DNA from: Cystobacter fuscus DSM 2262
GTDB taxonomy: Bacteria > Myxococcota > Myxococcia > Myxococcales > Myxococcaceae
DNA length: 64,000 bases
Assembly: GCF_000335475.2 (NCBI RefSeq)
Contig: NZ_ANAH02000028.1
Location: 1-64,000 of the forward strand
Reading direction: 5' to 3'
The translations under genes were made by a program, and so were the position numbers. Below are positions 8,761 through 16,491 of the stretch, piece after piece (within the stretch, counting starts at the first letter, position 1; the number at the start of each line of letters is the position of its first letter). Under the pieces are notes generated by a model that saw only the letters and a list, made by a program, of their open reading frames with translations, did no database searches and was not told the DNA's origin.

Positions 8761-9999
8761 TCAGCTCAGGGTGACCTCGAGCCGCGTCAGGGCGCGCATG
8801 ATGGGGTGCGGCTGCAACTGCGGCTCCTGGCTCAGGCGCATGTGGGGGAAGCGCCGCACCAGGGTGCCCACGACGAGATCCAGCTCCTGCCGGGCCAGGG
8901 CGGCGCCGAGGCAGAAGTGCTGGCCCGCGCTGAAGGCGATGGTCTGGCTGACGTCGCGGCGGATGTCGAAGCGCTCCGGCTCGGGGAACACCTCGGGGTC
9001 GTGGAGCGCGGCGGGGATGAAGGGCATCACCATCTGGCCCTTGCGCAGCTTCGTTCCCGCGAACTCCATCTCCTCCCGGGCGAACTTGGGCAATCCGCCC
9101 TTGCCGAACAGGTCGTAGCGCAGGGTCTCCTCGATGGTGTTGCGGATGAGCGAGGGATCATCGCGCAGCAGGGAGAACTGGTCCGGATGCCGCAGGAGGC
9201 TGTAGAGCGCCCAGTTGGCCGCGTGCACCGTGGTGTCCGAGCCGGCGACGATGAGCGCGTGGACGAGGGAGATCATCTCGTCCTCGGTCAGCTTCTGGCC
9301 CTCGTCGCTCGCGGTGATGAGGGTGCTGAGCAGATCGTTCTCGAGCAGGTGCTCGCGGCGCTCGGCGATGACCTCGCGCAGCATGCGGATCCACCGGGGC
9401 ATCGGGGCGATGAGTTCGAAGAGTTCCTCGGCCTTGTTGAAGAGGACGGAGCTACGGATGGAGGCCTGGCCGAAGGCACGGAACTCGCCGCGCAGGTTCT
9501 CGGGAATCTTGAGCATGTCGCTGACGACGCGCATGGGCAGCGGCTCGGTGATGGTCGTGAGATCGACCCGCTCGCCCTTCACGTGCTCGGCGATGATGTC
9601 GTCGACCGCCTTCTGGATTTCATCGCGCATGCGCTCGGCGGCGCGCGGCGTGAAGGCGGGGCTGACGAGCTTGCGCACCCGCAGGTGGTCGGCGTCGGCC
9701 AGGCCGAAGAGCCCGTTGTCCATGATGGACTTGTACTCGGCGTGCTCGGCGGGCCACTCCTCCTTCCGGGCGAACTCCCACATCCGGTAGTCGTTGCTGA
9801 AGCGGCGGTCGAGCACGAGGGCCCGCACGTCCTTGTGGCGGCTGAAGACGATGGCATCGCCGCGGGCCTTCCACCGGTAGGCGGGGGCCTTCTCCCGGAG
9901 CCACGCGTACGTGGGATAGGGATCGCGGACGAAGGCCGGGTCCTCCAGGTCGAGCACGAAGTCGGGCCCGTGGTCGGGCGTCGGTGTTTTCTGAAGCAT
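8761..9999 (-). CDS. Cytochrome P450
   Basis: 412 residues, a soluble class I-type bacterial P450. I-helix VAGSDTT (251-257) with the oxygen-activating acid/Thr pair, K-helix ETLR (291-294), and heme loop FSAGQHFCLGAALAR with Cys363 as heme ligand. All needed residues are there. The start is ATG 9999 behind GGGAG; an upstream in-frame ATG would overlap the preceding rubredoxin gene and has no RBS. The rubredoxin gene lies 16 nt upstream on the same strand, so it may supply electrons (inference). No biosynthetic cluster surrounds it, and the substrate is unknown. Confidence 0.93.
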   Translation of the reverse strand: MLQKTPTPDHGPDFVLDLEDPAFVRDPYPTYAWLREKAPAYRWKARGDAIVFSRHKDVRALVLDRRFSNDYRMWEFARKEEWPAEHAEYKSIMDNGLFGLADADHLRVRKLVSPAFTPRAAERMRDEIQKAVDDIIAEHVKGERVDLTTITEPLPMRVVSDMLKIPENLRGEFRAFGQASIRSSVLFNKAEELFELIAPMPRWIRMLREVIAERREHLLENDLLSTLITASDEGQKLTEDEMISLVHALIVAGSDTTVHAANWALYSLLRHPDQFSLLRDDPSLIRNTIEETLRYDLFGKGGLPKFAREEMEFAGTKLRKGQMVMPFIPAALHDPEVFPEPERFDIRRDVSQTIAFSAGQHFCLGAALARQELDLVVGTLVRRFPHMRLSQEPQLQPHPIMRALTRLEVTLS

Positions 10000-10015
10000 G
10001 GGTCTCCCTTGCGTC

Positions 10016-10180
10016 TCAGCCGTCGTACGGCTCGAAATCATCCTTCGTCGCGCCGCAATCCGGGCAGTACCAGTCCGCCGGCAGATTCTCGAAGGCCGTG
10101 CCAGGAGGAATGCCGGTGTCCGGGTCGCCTACCGCGGGATCGTAGATGTGACCGCAGGGGATGCAGCGATACTTCTTCAT
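10016..10180 (-). CDS. Rubredoxin
   Basis: 54 residues, the standard rubredoxin length. Two Cys pairs bind the single iron: [12 protein letters not shown] near the start and [17 protein letters not shown] at the end, with the usual [12 protein letters not shown] in between. ATG 10180 follows AGGAG at about 9 nt. It is a one-electron carrier in the cytoplasm. The gene sits 16 nt upstream of the P450 on the same strand, so they are very likely co-transcribed and the protein is a candidate redox partner for it. Alkane hydroxylase or oxidative-stress roles are the alternatives known for the family. Confidence 0.95.
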   Translation of the reverse strand: MKKYRCIPCGHIYDPAVGDPDTGIPPGTAFENLPADWYCPDCGATKDDFEPYDG

Positions 10181-10253
10181 GAGGACCTGCTCCTTGGGCG
10201 CGGCACCTGCCGGCGAGCCGCCGGGGGCCGAGAGGGGGGGCGGAGAGGGACTA

Positions 10254-10994
10254 CTACACCCCGCGCAGTGAGTCGATCAGCGCCCGCATGCGCTCGTGGT
10301 GGGAGCCCGCCCAGAAGACGCGCTGGCAGCCGGGGCAGTGCTGGAAGCTCGAGAACGTCGCGAGCACCCGCTCGGGCACACGTCCGCGCACCTCCTCGGG
10401 GGACGCGCCGACGAGCGGCGTGTTGCAGGCGAGGCAGCGGGTGAAGGGGCGCATGCGCGGGACGAGGCCGTAGCGCCGCGCCACCTCGGGCAGTTGCCGC
10501 GAGGGGTCCGTCTCGCGGGGGAAGTAGCCGTGCACCACCTCGGAGCGCTTGAGCACGCCCAGGTCCCGCGTGAGGAGGATGCGCTGCTCGTCCCGCGAGC
10601 GCCGGGCCAGGACGTCATCCGCGAAGTCGTTGCGCCACACGGTGTCGAAGCCGAGCATGCGCAGCAGGGACGCGAGCCGGCCCAGGCCCACGTCGAGCAG
10701 GAAGCGGGGCTCGCTCAAGGCGGGCGGTCCCACGCGGAGGGAGGGCGTCTGGTCGGGAGGGCTGCCGGGGGGGTGGACGGCGATGCGCTGGCCGTGCTGG
10801 ACCCGGTGGGAGAAGTTCACCGCCTCGCCCTCCACGAGCACCACGTCCACCTCGGGGTGGGGCGGCCCGAGCGACTCGATGAGATCCTTCACCGAGCACG
10901 GCGCGGGCAGGGGATGGGCGAACTCGACGCCCCGGCGCTCCGGGGCGAGGAAGTCGTTGAGGGGGCCGTGGAAGCGCAGCCAGAGAGGGCTCAC
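10254..10994 (-). CDS. Mut7-C RNase-domain protein with N-terminal ubiquitin-like fold
   Basis: 246 residues. Residues ~1-80 fit the Mut7-C ubiquitin/ThiS-like module ([13 protein letters not shown], then [20 protein letters not shown]). Residues ~95-240 fit the Mut7-C PIN-like RNase domain: [21 protein letters not shown] with the early Asp, [11 protein letters not shown], and a zinc ribbon CLACNTPL...[10 protein letters not shown] with two Cys pairs. This suggests a PIN-fold nuclease in RNA turnover; the biological target is unknown. The start is GTG at 10994, overlapping the upstream stop as GTGA, so it is coupled to the DUF1279 gene. Confidence 0.8.
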   Translation of the reverse strand: MSPLWLRFHGPLNDFLAPERRGVEFAHPLPAPCSVKDLIESLGPPHPEVDVVLVEGEAVNFSHRVQHGQRIAVHPPGSPPDQTPSLRVGPPALSEPRFLLDVGLGRLASLLRMLGFDTVWRNDFADDVLARRSRDEQRILLTRDLGVLKRSEVVHGYFPRETDPSRQLPEVARRYGLVPRMRPFTRCLACNTPLVGASPEEVRGRVPERVLATFSSFQHCPGCQRVFWAGSHHERMRALIDSLRGV

Positions 10995-11356
10995 GGCGCG
11001 GGGGGCGGTGGTTGCTTCTTCTGGCGTATCCGCTGGATGAGCCGGTCGATGAGCGGGGTGACGGCGAAGGTAAGGGCGAAGCGGGGAATCTTGATGGCCT
11101 GGCAGGCGAAGTAGGCGCCCATGAAGGTGCTCGCGGCGCCCGCGGCGCTCTCCACCTTGAAGCCCGCGTGGATGAGCAGCATGAAGCCCACGAGGAAGAG
11201 GCTGAAGAGGCCCCAGTGCACCACGATGGCCAGCATGCCATAGCGGGTGATGAACTCCTGGAGTCGCTCCATGAGCTTCGGCTTGGACTTCAAGGAGGCC
11301 GGGGGAGTGGGCGTCGCGTCTGGATTCGGAGTCACGGGAGGTTCAACAGTCGCCAT
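10991..11356 (-). CDS. DUF1279 (FAM210-like) membrane protein
   Basis: 121 residues. A Pro/Thr-rich N-terminal ~30 residues is followed by ITRYGMLAIVVHWGLFSLFLVGFMLL (one hydrophobic helix, with the Tyr-Gly and His typical of the family) and then YFACQAIKIPRFALTFAVTPLIDRLIQRIRQKK, a second hydrophobic stretch with a basic end. DUF1279 proteins are small membrane proteins of unclear role. The start is ATG 11356 after a G-rich stretch; an ATG four codons upstream is an alternative. It is coupled by a 4-nt overlap to the Mut7-C gene and divergent from lspA (113-nt spacer). Confidence 0.68.
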   Translation of the reverse strand: MATVEPPVTPNPDATPTPPASLKSKPKLMERLQEFITRYGMLAIVVHWGLFSLFLVGFMLLIHAGFKVESAAGAASTFMGAYFACQAIKIPRFALTFAVTPLIDRLIQRIRQKKQPPPPAP

Positions 11357-11469
11357 TGCCCCCACCATGCCCCACTTCAGGGAAGCCAGCGAGCGAGCCC
11401 GACGTCGTCCGGCTCCAGGGGGGCGCGGATTGTCAGGATCCAGGCGGCCGGGGTAGAGGTAGGGGCCTC

Positions 11470-12090
11470 ATGGTGAAACGCTTTCGTGTCCTCATCCTCG
11501 TGGGCCTCGCCACCCTCGCCGCCGACCAGGTGACCAAGTACCTGGCCGTGGCCCATCTGACGGAGGCGCTCGACGGGCGCACGGGCCTGGCTCGGTTGGA
11601 AGGCTTCGTGTCCGAGCAGAACCTGGACAACGATCCGCCCGTGGAGGGAGCGTTCCGCCGCTCGACCCGGCCCTACCGCTTCATCGAGGACTACTGGCAC
11701 TTCCGCTACGTGGAGAACCCCGGGGCGGCCTGGGGGATGTTCGCCAACCTGCCCGACGGGGTGCGCCGGCCCTTCTTCCACGGGGTGAGCCTCATCGCGC
11801 TCGGCTTCATCCTCTACATGTACCTGAAGCTGACGCCGGATCAGGCCCGGTCGCGCTGGGCGCTGGCGCTCGTCACCGGCGGCGCGCTGGGCAACTTCGT
11901 GGATCGGCTCCTGCGCGGCTACGTCATCGACTTCATCGACTGGCACTGGCGCAACCAGCCGGGGATGCGCTGGCCCACCTTCAACGTGGCCGACGCGGCC
12001 ATCTGCGTGGGGGTGGGGCTGCTGCTGCTCGACTCCTTCCAGACGCGCCAGCCCGTGGAATCCGTGACGCCGGGGGGCCAGGTGGTGTAA
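11470..12090 (+). CDS. lspA: Lipoprotein signal peptidase II (first copy)
   Basis: 206 residues, four predicted transmembrane helices. Both catalytic aspartates are present: Asp145 in LGNFVDRL and Asp175 in FNVADAAI. NPGAAWGMF (family motif) is at 83-91. It cleaves the signal peptide of diacylglyceryl-modified prolipoproteins in the inner membrane. It is longer than the ~165-residue E. coli enzyme, mainly because of a periplasmic insertion around residues 32-75. ATG start after AGGGG. It is followed after 10 nt by a second lspA and then lgt, so three lipoprotein-maturation genes are probably one transcript. Confidence 0.93.
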   Translation: MVKRFRVLILVGLATLAADQVTKYLAVAHLTEALDGRTGLARLEGFVSEQNLDNDPPVEGAFRRSTRPYRFIEDYWHFRYVENPGAAWGMFANLPDGVRRPFFHGVSLIALGFILYMYLKLTPDQARSRWALALVTGGALGNFVDRLLRGYVIDFIDWHWRNQPGMRWPTFNVADAAICVGVGLLLLDSFQTRQPVESVTPGGQVV

Positions 12091-12100
12091 GCCGGCTGCC

Positions 12101-12718
12101 GTGCCCCGTAAATACCTTCTCCTGTTGTCGGTGGCGCTCGGCGTCATCGTTCTGGATCAGTGGACGAAGTACCTCGTCGTGCGCGAGCTCACCACGCGCT
12201 TCGATGACCGGCCCACGCTGGGCGAGCGGTTGTCGGCGATGTATGGAGATCCGCCCCCGCAGGGCTATGACGGACTGCACTACCGGTCCAAGCGGCACAT
12301 CGAGATCCTCCCCTCGTTCTTCCGCCTGCGCTACGCGGAGAATCCAGGCGCCGCCTGGGGCTTGTTCCGCTCCCTGCCGCCCCACATCCGGGGACCGCTC
12401 TTCCACGTGGTGAGCCTGGGGGCCGTGGTGTTCATCACCTGGTACTTCAGCAAGCTCAGTGGGAAGGATCCGAAGGAGCGCTGGGCGCTGTGGGGCCTGC
12501 CGCTGGTGCTCGGCGGCGCGTTGGGCAACTACATCGACCGGATCGCCCGGGCCTTCGTCATCGATTTCCTCGAGGCCCATTGGTACGACAAGGCCGCGTG
12601 GCCCTCGTTCAACGTGGCTGACTCGGCCATCGTGGTGGGCGTGGGGCTGCTGCTGGTGGATGCCTTCGTGCGCAAGGAGACGCCCGAGGAGCGCAAGTCC
12701 GCGGAGCTCGGCTCCTGA
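12101..12718 (+). CDS. lspA: Lipoprotein signal peptidase II (second copy)
   Basis: 205 residues with the same layout as the copy just upstream, including the long periplasmic insertion. Catalytic Asp146 (LGNYIDRI) and Asp174 (FNVADSAI) are kept, and ENPGAAWGLF is intact, so both copies should be active. The two copies differ at many positions, so this is an old duplication and not a recent tandem copy. Start GTG 12101, 10 nt after the first copy stops; no ATG fits. Extra LspA copies are known in Myxococcus, where some confer resistance to the LspA inhibitor myxovirescin; whether that applies here is unknown. Confidence 0.92.
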   Translation: MPRKYLLLLSVALGVIVLDQWTKYLVVRELTTRFDDRPTLGERLSAMYGDPPPQGYDGLHYRSKRHIEILPSFFRLRYAENPGAAWGLFRSLPPHIRGPLFHVVSLGAVVFITWYFSKLSGKDPKERWALWGLPLVLGGALGNYIDRIARAFVIDFLEAHWYDKAAWPSFNVADSAIVVGVGLLLVDAFVRKETPEERKSAELGS

Positions 12719-12797
12719 GTCACCGGGCGGCCCTTTTCTTCCGGGCGCCCTGACCGGCTAGGCTGTCGGGCCGCGCGCTTCCCGAGGCTCCCCCATC

Positions 12798-14087
12798 ATG
12801 CTTCCCGTCCTCCTCCACTTCACCTTCACCTCGCTCGCCTCGCAGCTCCTGCTGTTCGCGGTGGCGCTCGTCATGGTGGTGTCCATCGCCCGGAACGGCT
12901 GGCTCGGCGCCGAGGGTCCGTCGCCCACGTCCGGGCAGCGGCTCACGCGCGCGCTCGGCTATGGCGCCGTCGCGGGGGGGCTGGCCTTCGTCGGTCTGCG
13001 CTACGCCCTGCCCGCGGACGCCATCCCCGGAGGTCAGGGCCAGGGCATCCCCGTGCACTCCTACGGGTTGCTGCTGGCCGCCGGTTTCCTCACGGCGATG
13101 TCGGTGGCGTCGCGGCTGGCCCAGGACGAGTGGCGCTCGGTGTCGTGGGTGCCGGACGCGTCCGGGGGCGGCCAGTGGGTGGACACCGAGGGGCCGCGCA
13201 AGCGCGAGGCGGTGTTGGACCTGGGCTTCCACGTGCTCGTGGGCGGCCTGGTGGGCAGCCGCGTCCTCTTCGTGCTCGTCAATTGGAAGGACTACGCGCG
13301 CGACTGGACGCAGGTGTTCTCGCTGGGCGGCGGGCTCGTGTTCTACGGCGGCCTCATCGGCGCGGCCCTGGCGGCGTGGCTCTTCGCGCGCCGCCACGGC
13401 ATGGACTTCCTGCGTCTGGCGGACGTGGCCATTCCCACGGTGTCGCTCGGCCAGTGCCTGGGCCGGCTCGGGTGCTTCTCCGCCGGGTGCTGCTGGGGCG
13501 ATGTCGCCGCGTCCGGCGCGCGTTTCATGGCCCGCTTTCCGGGCGCCGGGCTCGCCCAGGACTTGTTCGGCCGGCTCTCGGGCTCCGCCAGCCTCGCCTT
13601 CCAGTCCCAGGCCCAGGATGGGCGCTTCGTCCTGCCGGACTCCGGGCTCATCCTCCACTACCCCGTCCCGGGCGCGGTGCGCATCTCCGAGTGGGTGGCC
13701 CAGCACGGCACCACCCTGCCGGTCCATCCCACGCAAATCTACGAGTCCGTCGGGCAGCTCGTGCTCTTCTGTGTGCTCCTGTACGCGCGGCGCTACCGGC
13801 GCTTCCATGGGCAGATCTTCGCCCTGTGGCTCATGTGCTACGCGGTGCTGCGCACCACCGTGGAGCTGTTCCGCGGGGACACCGAGCGCGGCACCCTGCA
13901 CGGCCTGCTCGAGTCGCTTGGCGCGGCGCGTCTGGCTGACGCGGTGCCCCTGGAGGCCTGGTACAACATCTCCACCAGCCAGTTCATCTCGCTGTGCATG
14001 TTCACTTTTGGCGCTACTTTGTTGTACCGGCGGATCCGCCAGTCCGGTGAGCTGCCGGGCGTGGGACCGACTCCCAGCCCCGCGTGA
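12798..14087 (+). CDS. lgt: Prolipoprotein diacylglyceryl transferase
   Basis: 429 residues, clearly longer than the usual ~290. Lgt features: VHSYGLLLAAGFLTA (the functional HxYG region), GSRVLFVLVNW, GGGLVFYGGLIGA, the Lgt signature LGRLGCFSAGCCWG and VHPTQIYES near the C-terminus. It adds diacylglycerol from phosphatidylglycerol to the lipobox Cys in the inner membrane. Extra length comes from an N-terminal hydrophobic segment, a loop after ~residue 115 (VPDASGGGQW), and a long insertion between the signature and VHPTQ. It lies 79 nt after the lspA pair. The neighbouring lipoprotein genes make the setting fitting. Confidence 0.9.
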   Translation: MLPVLLHFTFTSLASQLLLFAVALVMVVSIARNGWLGAEGPSPTSGQRLTRALGYGAVAGGLAFVGLRYALPADAIPGGQGQGIPVHSYGLLLAAGFLTAMSVASRLAQDEWRSVSWVPDASGGGQWVDTEGPRKREAVLDLGFHVLVGGLVGSRVLFVLVNWKDYARDWTQVFSLGGGLVFYGGLIGAALAAWLFARRHGMDFLRLADVAIPTVSLGQCLGRLGCFSAGCCWGDVAASGARFMARFPGAGLAQDLFGRLSGSASLAFQSQAQDGRFVLPDSGLILHYPVPGAVRISEWVAQHGTTLPVHPTQIYESVGQLVLFCVLLYARRYRRFHGQIFALWLMCYAVLRTTVELFRGDTERGTLHGLLESLGAARLADAVPLEAWYNISTSQFISLCMFTFGATLLYRRIRQSGELPGVGPTPSPA

Positions 14088-14137
14088 GGCTGCGAGGTTG
14101 ATCGGAAAGCGCGTCTTGGGGACACTCGTGGGTGCCC

Positions 14138-15118
14138 ATGGCGTACGAGTCCGCGAAGTCATCCACGAAGAATCAGGCCACGAAGGTCGGTACCTCGGCC
14201 AAGTCCGCCGCCAAGTTGGCCGCCACCAGCGGCGACACGAAGTCCGGCATGCCCACGATGTCGGGCAGCGAGGTGACGTTCCAGGAGTGTGACGCCATCG
14301 AGGAGGAGATCGCGGCGCTCAAGGTGGCCTATGAGCACTACTTCCTGGGCACCGAGCGCGTCCCGCCGACGCGGCAGTACGAGGACCTGAAGAAGCGCGT
14401 GATGCGGCTCAAGGGCAGCTTCGTGCGCAACACCTCGGCGAAGTTCCGCGTGCAGTCCATCCACGGCAAGTTCGTCACCTACGAGCGGCTGTGGCAGCGC
14501 ACGATCCAGGAGATCGAGAACGGCACCTACAAGCGGGACGTGGTCAAGGCCCGCCGCCGCATCGAGAAGAAGCCGGGCGACAGGCCGCGCACCCAGGGCT
14601 CGGTGGAACTGCCCGACGACGAGCTGGACTCGCTGGACGGGCCGTCGCTGCCCGTGCGCGGCGTGCCGTCGGTGGCCCCGTTGGTGCCGTCGGTGGCGCC
14701 CCTGGTGCCGTCGGTGGCGCCGGTGACGCCCGCGGTCAAGCCCCTGGTGCCCTCCGTGGCGCCCGTCATTCCGGCCATCGCGCCCCTGGTGCCGTCGGTC
14801 AAGCCGCTGGTGCCCTCCGTGGCGCCCGTGGCGGCCCGCCCCGCGGGGGCTCCCCGTGCCGCTCCACCCGCGGCGCGTCCCGCCGCCGCGTCCGGGAACA
14901 ACGACCTGTCCGACGCCCGGCTCAAGTCCGTGTACGACGCCTACGTGGCCGCCAAGCGCAACAACAAGGAGGACACCTCCAAGATGAACTACGACTCCGT
15001 GGCCGCCTCGCTGCGCAAGCAGGTGCCGGAGTTGATGAAGCAGCACAAGGCGAACTCGGTGGAGTTCAAGGTCGTCATCAAGGATGGCAAGGCCGTGCTC
15101 AAGGCCGTGCCCAAGTAG
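14138..15118 (+). CDS. Hypothetical protein with Pro/Val repeat linker
   Basis: 326 residues; no family recognised. Three parts are visible. Residues 1-45 are Lys/Ser/Thr-rich. Residues ~45-165 form a helical charged domain (ECDAIEEEIAALKVAYEHYF...). Then comes a repetitive V-P-S-V-A-P linker, and a C-terminal ~70-residue domain (DARLKSVYDAYVAAKRNNKEDT onward, read in short pieces) ends in a conserved-looking KAVLKAVPK. There is no signal peptide and no membrane helix. The start is uncertain: ATG 14138 or GTG 14132. The downstream KdsC-like gene starts 12 nt later, so they are co-transcribed. The C-terminal region resembles a basic scaffold or nucleic-acid-binding tail, but that is only an impression. 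Confidence 0.6.
   Translation: MAYESAKSSTKNQATKVGTSAKSAAKLAATSGDTKSGMPTMSGSEVTFQECDAIEEEIAALKVAYEHYFLGTERVPPTRQYEDLKKRVMRLKGSFVRNTSAKFRVQSIHGKFVTYERLWQRTIQEIENGTYKRDVVKARRRIEKKPGDRPRTQGSVELPDDELDSLDGPSLPVRGVPSVAPLVPSVAPLVPSVAPVTPAVKPLVPSVAPVIPAIAPLVPSVKPLVPSVAPVAARPAGAPRAAPPAARPAAASGNNDLSDARLKSVYDAYVAAKRNNKEDTSKMNYDSVAASLRKQVPELMKQHKANSVEFKVVIKDGKAVLKAVPK
14663..14830 (+). repeat. In-frame VPSVAP-type repeat tract
   Basis: About eight imperfect units of the peptide (V/I)P(S/A)(V/I)(A/K)P with L or V spacers are coded by GTGCCGTCGGTGGC-like DNA units. The unit repeats every 7 to 11 residues. It forms an extended proline-rich linker within the gene. The repeat phase is in frame throughout, so selection on the protein and not the DNA is likely. 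Confidence 0.75.
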
Positions 15119-15130
15119 GCGCCCGCGCGG

Positions 15131-15640
15131 ATGAACCAGGATCTCGAGTCGCTCAAGGCGCGGGTGAGCCAGTTGTCGGTGATGATCTTCGACATCGACG
15201 GCACGCTCACGGACGGACGCATCTTCTGGGTGCCCAACTCGGGCTGGACGCAGATGTACAGCGTGCGCGACGGCATGGGCATCAAGCGGCTGCAGGAGGT
15301 GGGCATGGAGGTGGCGGCCATCTCCGGCGGCGACAGCCTCTCGGCGCAGATGCGGATGCAGTCGCTGGGCATCAAGCACGTGCACTTCGGCAGTCAGGAC
15401 AAGGTGGCGCACTTCGAGACGCTGCTGGAGCTGCTCGAGGTGACGCCGGAGCGGTGCGGCTACATGGGGGATGAGCTGGTGGACCTGCCGCTGCTCCAGG
15501 CGGTGGGCTTCTCGGCGGCGCCCCCCGAGGCCCCGGACGAGGTGCGCTCCCGGGTGCACTATGTCGCGCAGCGGGCGGCGGGCTTCGGCGCGGCGCGTGA
15601 GGTGTGTGAGTTCATCCTCCGACACCGCCGCGTGCCCTGA
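15131..15640 (+). CDS. HAD phosphatase, KdsC-like (3-deoxy-manno-octulosonate-8-phosphate phosphatase)
   Basis: 169 residues, the size of KdsC, the capless type C0 HAD phosphatase. Motif I FDIDGTLTDGRIFW (nucleophile Asp and acid/base Asp), motif II AAISGGDS, the Lys in QDKVAHF, and motif IV GYMGDELVDLPLL. KdsC makes Kdo for lipopolysaccharide core and works as a tetramer in the cytoplasm. A conserved SGGDS in place of the usual SGR/SG is fine for the family. No other Kdo gene is next to it, so a related sugar phosphatase is possible. Starts 12 nt after the Pro/Val-repeat gene. Confidence 0.82.
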   Translation: MNQDLESLKARVSQLSVMIFDIDGTLTDGRIFWVPNSGWTQMYSVRDGMGIKRLQEVGMEVAAISGGDSLSAQMRMQSLGIKHVHFGSQDKVAHFETLLELLEVTPERCGYMGDELVDLPLLQAVGFSAAPPEAPDEVRSRVHYVAQRAAGFGAAREVCEFILRHRRVP

Positions 15641-15801
15641 TTCTGTCGGGTGTTGAGCCTTCTCCCCTCCCAAAACGTCAACCCCCCGCACGAAGTGGTT
15701 CCCCCCAGGCGGGGGCATCCCTAGGTTGCGCGCCGCGCGAGGGGCCTCCCGGCCTTCGCGGACGCGAACGGGCAGTTGGACCGGACAACCTGAGGTGGGA
15801 G

Positions 15802-16179
15802 ATGGCTGGAGGGACACGACGCTGGAGGCTCGCGGGGGCGATGGTGGTGCTCTGGCTGGCGAGCGGATGCGTGGTCGACTTCCCCCCGGACGAGGCCCAG
15901 GCGCGGCTCGCGTTGCTCGAGGAGGATGATCGGCGCATGGACGCGGCGTTCGATGCCGTGGAGGTCCGGTTGCTGGGCAATCAGGCCCGGATGCACCTGT
16001 GGCAGGAGCTGGAGCAGCGGCACGGCCAGGTGTCCGCCATCCAGTGCCAGGTGTCCGAGGAGCATCTGAGGGGCATGGCGAACCTGCTGAAGCGGCAGGA
16101 GGAGAAGGCGCGCGCTCAACGCATGGCGTCAGCCGGCACGGTCCTCTCCTCGGCCTTCCAGGGAGCGATGAGCCGCTAG
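15802..16179 (+). CDS. Small predicted lipoprotein
   Basis: 125 residues. Signal peptide with lipobox LASGC (Cys23), then a helical, strongly charged mature part (ARLALLEEDDRRMDAAFDAVE...) with coiled-coil character and a single further Cys. ATG 15802 behind AGGTGGGAG. No family recognised. It is first of three lipoprotein genes in the same direction (next at 16240 and 16491), so a common envelope role is possible. The mature part ends in a Ser/Gly-rich tail. Confidence 0.7.
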   Translation: MAGGTRRWRLAGAMVVLWLASGCVVDFPPDEAQARLALLEEDDRRMDAAFDAVEVRLLGNQARMHLWQELEQRHGQVSAIQCQVSEEHLRGMANLLKRQEEKARAQRMASAGTVLSSAFQGAMSR

Positions 16180-16239
16180 GCCCCTGGCGGGTGTCGCGCG
16201 CGTGACGGAGCGGCTGAATCCGGCTAGAACTCCGGCCTC

Positions 16240-16491
16240 GTGAGAACCCGGATCACAGCGCTCCTCCTCGCCACCGTGATCGGGCTCGCGGGCTGTGGTC
16301 CCTCCGACTCCGCGGCGTGCCAGCCCGTGCACGTGTCCGATGAGCAGGGCGGGGTCTACCGCTGTGTCGCCTCCGAGGACTGTCCCCGTTCCCCGACCAT
16401 GACGCTGTGCGTGAGGGACATCCCGGGCCCCTTGGAATGCATCCGTTGTCAGGACACCTACTGTGTCCGCGTCCCGCCGGAGACCTGCTAG
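16240..16491 (+). CDS. Small Cys-rich predicted lipoprotein
   Basis: 83 residues. Start GTG 16240 (no ATG). Lipobox GLAGC (Cys19) followed by a compact domain with eight Cys (ACQP, YRCVASEDCP, TLCVRD, LECIRCQD, TYCVR, ETC), enough for several disulfides. No family recognised. The stop codon shares its last base with the GTG start of the next gene (TAGTG), so translation is coupled. Confidence 0.7.
   Translation: MRTRITALLLATVIGLAGCGPSDSAACQPVHVSDEQGGVYRCVASEDCPRSPTMTLCVRDIPGPLECIRCQDTYCVRVPPETC

Noticed and set aside
14663-14830. Regular DNA repeats that first looked like a CRISPR array.
   Set aside because: Units are short, in frame and code for VPSVAP-type peptide repeats; there are no unique spacers of 30-40 nt and no cas genes.
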